DNA of 64,000 nucleotides from Halostella limicola (GTDB taxonomy: Archaea; Halobacteriota; Halobacteria; Halobacteriales; Natronoarchaeaceae), in contig NZ_RCDI01000001.1 of NCBI RefSeq assembly GCF_003675875.1, positions 1,240,001 to 1,304,000 of the forward strand, read 5' to 3'. A model generated the notes under the pieces. It did not search any database, was not told the origin of the DNA, and saw nothing but the letters and a program-made list of their open reading frames with translations. Made by a program: the position numbers and the translations under genes. Below, in pieces: positions 58,523 through 64,000 of the stretch. How positions within the stretch are numbered: position 1 is the stretch's first letter; every line of letters starts with the position of its first letter.

Positions 58523-59194
58523 ATGACCGCCGTCGACGCCGTCCTGTTCGACCTGGACGACACCCTCTGTGAGTACCGTCGGGGCGTCGAGGAGTTGCTC
58601 GACGCCGCGTTCGACGACGTCGGCGTGGAGCCCTTCTTCGAGGCGAGCGAGTACTACGCCCGCTACGACGAGTTCATGGAGCAGACCGACTCGATGGTCG
58701 ACCTCCGGCGGGAGTGTTTCGCCGCCATCGCCGAGGAACGCGGCCGCGACCCCGAGGCTGGCCGCGCGCTGGCGGACGCCTACGCCGCCGAGCGCGACCA
58801 CGCGAACGTCCGCCCGCTGCCGGGCGCGGGCGAGGCGGTCGAGGCGCTCGCGGCGGACCACCGCCTCGCGGTGCTCACGAACGGTGCGCCGGAGATGCAG
58901 TCGGAGAAGTTGTCGCAGCTGCCGTTCCGGGACGCGTTCGACGAGGTCGTTCACGCGGGCTACGACACGCCGCGGAAGCCGGAGCCCGACCCCTTTCACC
59001 ACGCGCTCGACCTGCTGGACGCGACGCCGGAGCGGGCGGTGCACGTCGGCAACTCGCTGACGACCGACGTCCCGGGCGCCCACGCCGCGGGCGTCCGCTC
59101 GGCGTGGCTCTCGGACGGCTCGGAGCCGGATCCCGTTCCCGACTACCGCCTCGACTCGCTGCACGACCTTGTCACCCCGCCGTGGCTGGAGTAG
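58523..59194 (+). CDS. HAD-superfamily hydrolase
   Basis: 223 residues, ATG at 58523. Motif I is LFDLDDTLCEY (Asp10, Asp12), motif II the Thr in VLTNGAPE, motif III the Lys in TPRKPEPDPFHHAL, and motif IV HVGNSLTTDVPGA, all intact. A helical cap follows motif I, as in phosphoglycolate-phosphatase-like or haloacid-dehalogenase-like members. It is a small phosphatase of unknown substrate, in line with the mch pair upstream across 41 bp. Confidence 0.9.
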   Translation: MTAVDAVLFDLDDTLCEYRRGVEELLDAAFDDVGVEPFFEASEYYARYDEFMEQTDSMVDLRRECFAAIAEERGRDPEAGRALADAYAAERDHANVRPLPGAGEAVEALAADHRLAVLTNGAPEMQSEKLSQLPFRDAFDEVVHAGYDTPRKPEPDPFHHALDLLDATPERAVHVGNSLTTDVPGAHAAGVRSAWLSDGSEPDPVPDYRLDSLHDLVTPPWLE

Positions 59195-59249
59195 CCCCGG
59201 CGGCGTCCACCTCGGGACGGACGCGCCGGAACCGGGCACGTCAGCGTTC

Positions 59250-59450
59250 CTATCGCCAGTCAGCTAGCGCGGCGGCGTCGGTCTCCGCCATCGCGACCCA
59301 GGCGCCGTCCCGATCGACGTCGGCGACGACGAGGTGCGGGCGGCCGTCGATCTCGTCTATCGCCGCCATCACGTCGCCCGTTGCTACCGGCCGGCCGTCG
59401 ACCGTCTCCGGCTCCGGGTTCATGTTCGGATATCCCTCTGCTCTCGACAT
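59250..59450 (-). CDS. small haloarchaeal protein (DUF7556-like)
   Basis: 66 residues from the ATG at 59450 (an internal ATG at 59423 gives 57). It is a compact acidic protein with two short strands and a tryptophan-rich end (GDVMAAIDEIDGRPHLVVAD, GAWVAMAETDAAALADWR), resembling the small haloarchaeal DUF7556 group. The upstream 100 bases are strikingly AT-rich with TATA-like boxes, so it has its own strong promoter. Function unknown. Confidence 0.65.
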   Translation of the reverse strand: MSRAEGYPNMNPEPETVDGRPVATGDVMAAIDEIDGRPHLVVADVDRDGAWVAMAETDAAALADWR

Positions 59451-59464
59451 GAATATTCCGGTAT

Positions 59465-59515
59465 CGATAGATATAGTGTACGGACGAGTAATTATTCGTA
59501 TATAGATTTGTGATA
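59465..59515 (-). promoter_or_regulatory. AT-rich promoter region of the small DUF7556-like gene
   Basis: A ~50-base stretch of mostly A and T with several TATA-like words (minus strand ACTATATC, TCTATATACG). It stands out in a GC-rich genome. The box nearest the gene is 20-27 bases from the ATG. Confidence 0.5.
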
Positions 59516-59578
59516 TCTCGCATTCCCGAGTGCGTAGGTCCGGCGGCGGTCGACCGCCCCGTTCCCGCCGGGACGATC

Positions 59579-60523
59579 TCACCGGATCGGGATCCGCGTC
59601 GCCGCGTCGTCCGCGCGCTCGACCATCCGCTCGATGCGCTCCTCCATCGGCGGGTGCGTGGCGAGCAGGCGGGTCAGCGCGTCGTCCTCCTCCTGCCCGT
59701 AGATGTACAGCGAGGAGAGCGGGCCGCGGCGCGGTCGGGAGGCGCGCTGGATACGCGCCAGCGCCCGGGCCAGCGCGAGGGGGTCGCCCGTCACCTCGAC
59801 GGCGCGGTCGTCGGCCGCGAACTCGCGGCGTCGCGAGTGGGCGCGCAGGGCCAGCGTCACCGCGAACAGGAGCGCGACGACGACCTGCCCGACCCGGTAG
59901 TGCACCCGCAGCAGGTGGTGGCTGAACGGTTCCGGGCGGCGGCCGGCGATCCACGCGCCGGCGCGGCGGACCCCGGCGGCGATCAGGCCGACCGGGAACA
60001 GGAGGAAGAAGAGCAGCCCGCTCACCGTCTGGACGAGGCTGGTGCCGAGCGTCTGGATCAGCGCGTCCCGCGTCTCCAGGTGGGCGAGTTCGTGCGCGAG
60101 GATCGCCTCCATCTCGTCGCCGTCGAGGATCCGGAACAGTTCGCGGTCGAGGATCACGATGCCCTCGCCCGCGCCGACGGCGAGCGCGTTCGGGGCCGGG
60201 AGCGCGGCGACGTAGATCCGCGGGCGGACGACGCGCATCTCCTCGCAGAGGCCGTCGAGACGGCGGTAGAGCCACGGCGCGCGCGACCGCGGCAGCTCCA
60301 CCGCGTCCAGCCCCGCCACCAGCCGCTTCGCGCCGGCGCGGTAGCTGAGGTAGCCGAGGACCAGCCCGGCCCCCACCGTCCCGGCGACGAGCACCGCGGG
60401 GTCCGGCCGCCCCGCGAACAGGAGGGCGAACGCCTCAACCGCGGCGAGTCCGACCAGCAGGTGGATGCCCAGCAGGCCGAGGCCGACGAGGACCATCAGG
60501 AGCCGAGCCCCGATCCGTCGCAT
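59579..60523 (-). CDS. M48-family metallopeptidase (HtpX-like)
   Basis: 314 residues, ATG at 60523. Zinc motif HELAH near residue 141 in AILAHELAHLETRDAL, with the third ligand in RREFAADDRAVE, as in HtpX/Ste24-type membrane proteases. Two N-terminal helices and two around residues 155-180 and 200-220 anchor it. Such enzymes degrade misfolded membrane proteins under stress. Its 5' end is 37 bases from the stop of the NAD-binding protein gene, so cotranscription is possible. Confidence 0.92.
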   Translation of the reverse strand: MRRIGARLLMVLVGLGLLGIHLLVGLAAVEAFALLFAGRPDPAVLVAGTVGAGLVLGYLSYRAGAKRLVAGLDAVELPRSRAPWLYRRLDGLCEEMRVVRPRIYVAALPAPNALAVGAGEGIVILDRELFRILDGDEMEAILAHELAHLETRDALIQTLGTSLVQTVSGLLFFLLFPVGLIAAGVRRAGAWIAGRRPEPFSHHLLRVHYRVGQVVVALLFAVTLALRAHSRRREFAADDRAVEVTGDPLALARALARIQRASRPRRGPLSSLYIYGQEEDDALTRLLATHPPMEERIERMVERADDAATRIPIR

Positions 60524-60560
60524 GCGCGACGGTACGGGCGGCGGCGAGAAAAACGGATCT

Positions 60561-61367
60561 CTACGTCGGCGACGCGGACGGGCGACTCGTCGCGTCGGCG
60601 TCGCCGTACCGTTCGGCGAGCCACCGCTCCCACGTCACGGTCCCGACGGTCCGATCCGGGCAGGTGGCGTGGCCGGCGCGGAACCCGCCCGCGACCCGCC
60701 CGGGGACCGGCAGGCGGACGATCGGGCGCCGCAGTCCCCTCGCGTCCCGGTAGGCCGCCGCGATCTCGCGGAGGGTCAGTACCTCGGGACCGCCGACGAG
60801 CGACGCCCGACCGCCCGCTGTCGGGGTCGCGCGCTCGACGACTGCGTCCGCGACCTCGCCGACGTCGATCGGCTGCACCCGGAAGCGGGTCGGCAGCGGC
60901 CAGACCGGCAGTCGCGACAGGCTCCCCAGCAGGTCGTCGACGAAGCCGTGAAACTGCGTCGCCCGCAGGATCGTCGTCGGCACGTCCGCCGACTCGACGG
61001 CCCGCTCGGCCGCCAGCTTGTGCTCGTAGTACGAGAACGGGATCTCGTCGACGCCGACGATCGAGACGTACAGGACGTTCCCGACGCCGGCGTCCGCGGC
61101 GGCCGAGAGGAGCCGCTCGGTCCCGCGCACGTCGACCGCCTCGCTGTCCCCCTGCGGGGCCGTGGCCGCGTGGACCACGACGTCGACGCCTTCGACGGCC
61201 GCCTCGACCCCGGTTCCCGCTGCCAGGTCCAGTTCCACCCACTCCGCCTCGTCCTCGGCGGGCGGCGACCGGCTCGCCGCGCGCACGTCGTGGCCCGCGT
61301 CCGCGAGTCGCGGCCGCAGTGCCGCGCCGAGCCTGCCGGTCGCGCCGGTCAGTAGCGTTCGCACCAT
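60561..61367 (-). CDS. atypical SDR / NAD(P)-binding protein (NmrA-like)
   Basis: 268 residues from the ATG at 61367. The N-terminal LLTGATGRLGAALRPRL is the extended-SDR/NmrA nucleotide loop. YYEHKLAAERAVE replaces the classical YxxxK (Tyr-x-x-x-Lys is retained as YEHK), and the C-terminal part resembles complex-I assembly or sugar-epimerase-like members. The substrate is unknown. It may be an NAD(P)H-dependent reductase or a redox sensor. Confidence 0.85.
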   Translation of the reverse strand: MVRTLLTGATGRLGAALRPRLADAGHDVRAASRSPPAEDEAEWVELDLAAGTGVEAAVEGVDVVVHAATAPQGDSEAVDVRGTERLLSAAADAGVGNVLYVSIVGVDEIPFSYYEHKLAAERAVESADVPTTILRATQFHGFVDDLLGSLSRLPVWPLPTRFRVQPIDVGEVADAVVERATPTAGGRASLVGGPEVLTLREIAAAYRDARGLRRPIVRLPVPGRVAGGFRAGHATCPDRTVGTVTWERWLAERYGDADATSRPSASPT

Positions 61368-61421
61368 ACGCGCCGGTACGGCCCGCCTGACCGAGGGCGT
61401 GCTGCCGGAGCTGCTCGGTGC

Positions 61422-61430
61422 GTTTAAGTC
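61422..61430 (+). promoter_or_regulatory. TATA box of the HTH_10 regulator gene
   Basis: GTTTAAGTC lies 23-31 bases before the ATG at 61453, the spacing of a leaderless promoter. Confidence 0.5.
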
Positions 61431-61452
61431 AGCGGGCGTGCGGGTCCTCCGC

Positions 61453-62109
61453 ATGAAACGCGTCCGGGTGCGGATCAGCGCCGGCGGCCGCGAAGGGGAG
61501 ATCCACCCGGTGTACGGGGTGCTGGCGAACGCGCCGTACGTCGAGTACGCGACGGCGATACAGTGGAACTTCACCGACGAGGAACTGGGCATCCTGCACT
61601 ACGTCGAGGGCGACCCCGACCGGTTCGAGGCGGCGCTGCGGTCGATCCCCGAGGTGCTGGCCCACGAGATCGAGTGCGCCGGCGACCGGTCGTTCTACGC
61701 CTACGTCAGGGACGACACGACTCCCGCCGTTCGGAAGCTGTGGGACGTGGCGGCCCGGCGGAGCGTCGTCTCGGTGCCGCCGGTCGAGTACCGCCCGGAC
61801 GGGTCGGTGACGTTCTCGATGGTCGGGCCGAGCGAGGAGCTACAGGCCGGCATCGACTCCGTCCCCGATCCCGTGACGGTCACGGTCGAGGAGATAACGG
61901 GACTGGGCGCGATGCCCCGCGTCGCCGCGACCGGGCTGACGGAGCGCCAGCGGGCGGCCGTGGAGGCGGCGATAGACGAGGGGTACTACGAGGTGCCCCG
62001 AACCGGAAGCCAGCGCGACGTAGCCGAGCGCCTGGACTGCGCGCCCTCGACGGCGGCGGAGCACCTGCAGAAAGCGGAGGCGGCGCTGGTGCGGGCGGCG
62101 TTCGCTTAG
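61453..62109 (+). CDS. HTH_10 (bacterio-opsin-activator-type) transcriptional regulator
   Basis: 218 residues from the ATG at 61453. The C-terminal ~55 residues are the HTH_10 domain: LTERQRAAVEAAIDEGYYEV, then GSQRDVAERLDCAPSTAAEH. The N-terminal ~150 residues form a sensory alpha/beta domain (Bat-like), with no PAS or GAF motif recognised. This family is widespread in haloarchaea and regulates single pathways. The target is unknown. Convergent with the GTPBP1-type gene, overlapping it by 4 bases at the stops. Confidence 0.88.
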   Translation: MKRVRVRISAGGREGEIHPVYGVLANAPYVEYATAIQWNFTDEELGILHYVEGDPDRFEAALRSIPEVLAHEIECAGDRSFYAYVRDDTTPAVRKLWDVAARRSVVSVPPVEYRPDGSVTFSMVGPSEELQAGIDSVPDPVTVTVEEITGLGAMPRVAATGLTERQRAAVEAAIDEGYYEVPRTGSQRDVAERLDCAPSTAAEHLQKAEAALVRAAFA

Positions 62110-63722
62110 GGGTCGACGTCCGTCACCGTGCCGACGCCCTTCGAGCGCCCCTCGCGGAAGACGAACCGCTGGCCCTCCTCGACGAGGTACGGGCGGAACT
62201 TGAACCGGACCGTGGCGTGGCCGCTGTCGCCGGGGAGCAACTGGCCGCCCTCGGGGTAGAACGCGGCGGCCTCGCTGACCGTCTCGAGGTGGACGACGGG
62301 CTCGTAGCCGTCGCCGATGCGGGTCGGATGGTTGAGCACCATCACCTCGGCCTCGAACTCGCGGACGGGGTCGGGGTCGGCTTCGCGCGGGAGCAACACC
62401 ATGCCGCGCTCGATGTCGGCCTCGCGGACGCCCTTCAGCGCGATGCCGACGATGCGGCCGGCCTTCGCCTTGTCCACGCGGTGGTAGTGCATCTCGATGG
62501 AGCGGACCTCCACCTCGCGGAACGCGCCGTCCGGCATCGGGCCGAGCAGGAGTTCGTCGCCCGCCTCGACCTCGCCGGACATGATGGTCCCCGAGGCGAC
62601 CGCGCCGACCCCGGTGACGGCGTACGTGCGGTCGATGTACATCCGGAAGTCGCCGTCCGTGCCGGCGGTCTTGGGGAGGCGCTCGAACAGTTCGTCCAAC
62701 TGGTCGAGCCCCTCCTTCGTGACGGCGCTCGTGGCGAGGACGGGGACGACGGTGTCGCCGATCTCCTCGACGGCCGCGTCGACGCCGTGTCTGTTCACGC
62801 GCAGCGGCACCCGGTCGACGTCGCGGAGCATCCGCTCGACCTCGCGCTCGACCTCGGCGAGGCGCTCGTCCGAGACGACGTCGGCCTTCGTGATGGCGAC
62901 GATGGTCGGCAGCTCCGTCGCGAGTAAGACGCCGAGGTGCTCGCGGGTCGTCTTCGTCGGGCCGTCGTCGGCCGCGACGGTGAGCAGGCCGTAGTCGAGC
63001 TTCTGCCCGACGAGCCCGCGGATCGTCGTGCGGAGCCACGGCTCGTGGCCGACGGTGTCGACGAACGAGACGAGGCGCTCCGATTCCTCGACCACGCGCG
63101 CGCGGTCGGACTTCCGGTGCGGGTTGTCCATGCGGACCGGGCCGTCGCCGTCGAAGCCGTAGACGCCGTAGGAGAGGTCGGCGGAGAGCCCGCGCTCGAC
63201 CTCGTGGGGCTGGACGTCGAGGTAGCCGCGTGTGCCGCCCTCGCCGTCGTCGGCCTGGCCGGTGACGAGGCTGCCGACCAGGGTGCTCTTCCCGTGGTCG
63301 ACGTGGCCCGCGGTGCCGACGACGACGTGCTCGTCGTCCGTGTCGAGCATCGCGCCCTCGCGGACCGTGGCGACGCCGACGATGCCCTCGTCGGCCGCGC
63401 CGTCGACGGCGTCGACGCCCCACGTCTGGACGTCCTCGATGTGCGCGCCGGCCTCCTCGGCCAGGAGGCTTAGCACGTCCATCGACTCGGAGAAGTCGTC
63501 GGGCGCGACGCCGGCGAGGCCACCGTCGTCGGTGACGCCGACGACGTACGTCGCCTCGCCGTCGCCGGAGAGCACGCGGTGGCGAAGCTGGGCCGCGAGG
63601 CTCTCGCGGCGCCCCTCGGAGAGGTGCAGGTCCTTGGTGAGACGCTCCTTGAACTCCACGCTGCCGCCTTCCCGCTCGCCGCGGTCCAGGGCCCGCTCCA
63701 GAACGGCCCGGTCAGGGCTCAT
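62106..63722 (-). CDS. GTPBP1-family GTP-binding protein
   Basis: 538 residues from the ATG at 63722. GTPase motifs: GTAGHVDHGKSTLVGSLVTG (G1, about residues 130-150), DTVGHEPW (G3), ITKADV (G4). EF-Tu-like beta-barrel domains follow in the C-terminal ~200 residues. The N-terminal ~125 residues are the family's own domain. It resembles eukaryotic GTPBP1/2, translation-related GTPases; the archaeal role is not established. The start is chosen at MSPDRAVLERALD; in-frame codons upstream give no homologous sequence. Confidence 0.9.
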   Translation of the reverse strand: MSPDRAVLERALDRGEREGGSVEFKERLTKDLHLSEGRRESLAAQLRHRVLSGDGEATYVVGVTDDGGLAGVAPDDFSESMDVLSLLAEEAGAHIEDVQTWGVDAVDGAADEGIVGVATVREGAMLDTDDEHVVVGTAGHVDHGKSTLVGSLVTGQADDGEGGTRGYLDVQPHEVERGLSADLSYGVYGFDGDGPVRMDNPHRKSDRARVVEESERLVSFVDTVGHEPWLRTTIRGLVGQKLDYGLLTVAADDGPTKTTREHLGVLLATELPTIVAITKADVVSDERLAEVEREVERMLRDVDRVPLRVNRHGVDAAVEEIGDTVVPVLATSAVTKEGLDQLDELFERLPKTAGTDGDFRMYIDRTYAVTGVGAVASGTIMSGEVEAGDELLLGPMPDGAFREVEVRSIEMHYHRVDKAKAGRIVGIALKGVREADIERGMVLLPREADPDPVREFEAEVMVLNHPTRIGDGYEPVVHLETVSEAAAFYPEGGQLLPGDSGHATVRFKFRPYLVEEGQRFVFREGRSKGVGTVTDVDP

Positions 63723-63811
63723 ACGCCCGGGTTGGGGGACGGTAGACAAAAACCTTCGCGTCACGTACTAACACACTGCATCCCGGTCCCGTCCCCGCGG
63801 CGTCGCCGCGG

Positions 63812-64000
63812 TCACCGGTTCTGTGCGGTCCGGGACTCGTCCGCGTCCGTCAGCCGATCGTAGGCGGCCGCGACGCGCTTGAACCGCTCCTCGTCGCCGC
63901 CCTCCGCGTCCGGGTGGGTCTCTTTCACCTTCTCGCGGTAGGCCCGGCGCACGCGCTCCTCGCTCGCGCCGGGGTCGACGCCGAGTATCTCGTAGGCCTC
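63812..64000 (-). CDS. DnaJ-domain protein (C-terminal J domain, 5' end beyond the window)
   Basis: The last 62 codons of a leftward gene: EAYEILGVDPGASEERVRRA, the HPD motif in KETHPDAEGG, and FKRVAAAYDRL, a complete J-domain core that stimulates Hsp70 ATPase. Only the end is in the window. A C-terminal J domain of this size often follows membrane helices in small haloarchaeal proteins, but what precedes it is not visible. Confidence 0.9.
   Translation of the reverse strand, partial: EAYEILGVDPGASEERVRRAYREKVKETHPDAEGGDEERFKRVAAAYDRLTDADESRTAQNR

Overview
The window is chromosomal DNA from a halophilic archaeon (class Halobacteria). The evidence is the very high GC content, acidic proteins, archaeal TATA/BRE-like promoters with short or absent leaders, Tat-lipoprotein export, haloarchaeal families (HTH_10, KaiC-like and DUF7504-type proteins) and the archaeal S10/spc ribosomal protein cluster with SecY. 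The genus cannot be read from the sequence.

Layout. 1-6.9 kb: the start of a KaiC-like protein, a beta-RFAP-synthase-like GHMP enzyme, ilvD, a DUF7504-type protein, KDPG aldolase, two tandem type IV pilins in AT-rich DNA, and tRNA-Pro. 7.0-18.0 kb: a compact uptake and acyl-CoA cluster. It has a complete Liv-type ABC transporter (binding protein, two ATPases, two permeases) with 4-11 bp overlaps running into a KAS III-like enzyme. Upstream on the same strand are a DUF35 protein, a thiolase, an acyl-CoA ligase and an alpha/beta hydrolase, and a MaoC hydratase is divergent. 18.1-22.7 kb: cbf5, cmk, a DUF106 membrane protein, a hydrolase and adk.

22.8-38.3 kb: an accessory stretch with a DUF1328 protein, a convergent Mrr-like nuclease / Dam-type methylase pair, a complete mrpABCDEFG cation/proton antiporter operon, a very large sensor kinase (MEDS, four GAF repeats, HisKA, HATPase), a truncated amino-acid permease and a TrkA-type potassium channel.

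38.3-52.6 kb: one long leftward run from a SPOUT RNA methyltransferase through uL3-uL4-uL23-uL2-uS19-uL22-uS3-uL29-rnp1-uS17-uL14-uL24-eS4-uL5-uS14-uS8-uL6-eL32-eL19-uL18-uS5-uL30-uL15 to secY. Junctions are overlaps or gaps of a few bases, and several Shine-Dalgarno sequences are encoded by Gly-Gly-Asp tails of the preceding protein.

52.8-54.7 kb: two identical tRNA-Gly(GCC) genes, each followed by a stray copy of its own 3' end. A methyltransferase and a small membrane protein lie between 59-bp direct repeats, which looks like an integration or recombination scar. 54.7-64 kb: housekeeping and small conserved genes (SDR, thiamine-binding protein, LMW phosphatase/ArsC, mch, HAD hydrolase, HtpX, NAD-binding protein, HTH_10 regulator, GTPBP1-type GTPase) and a DnaJ-domain gene cut by the window edge.

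The best candidates for something undescribed are the Liv/thiolase/DUF35/KAS III/ligase cluster (7.0-18.0 kb), the Mrr/Dam pair, the tRNA-Gly scar and the repeat-built GAF kinase. No CRISPR array, transposase or integrase was seen.
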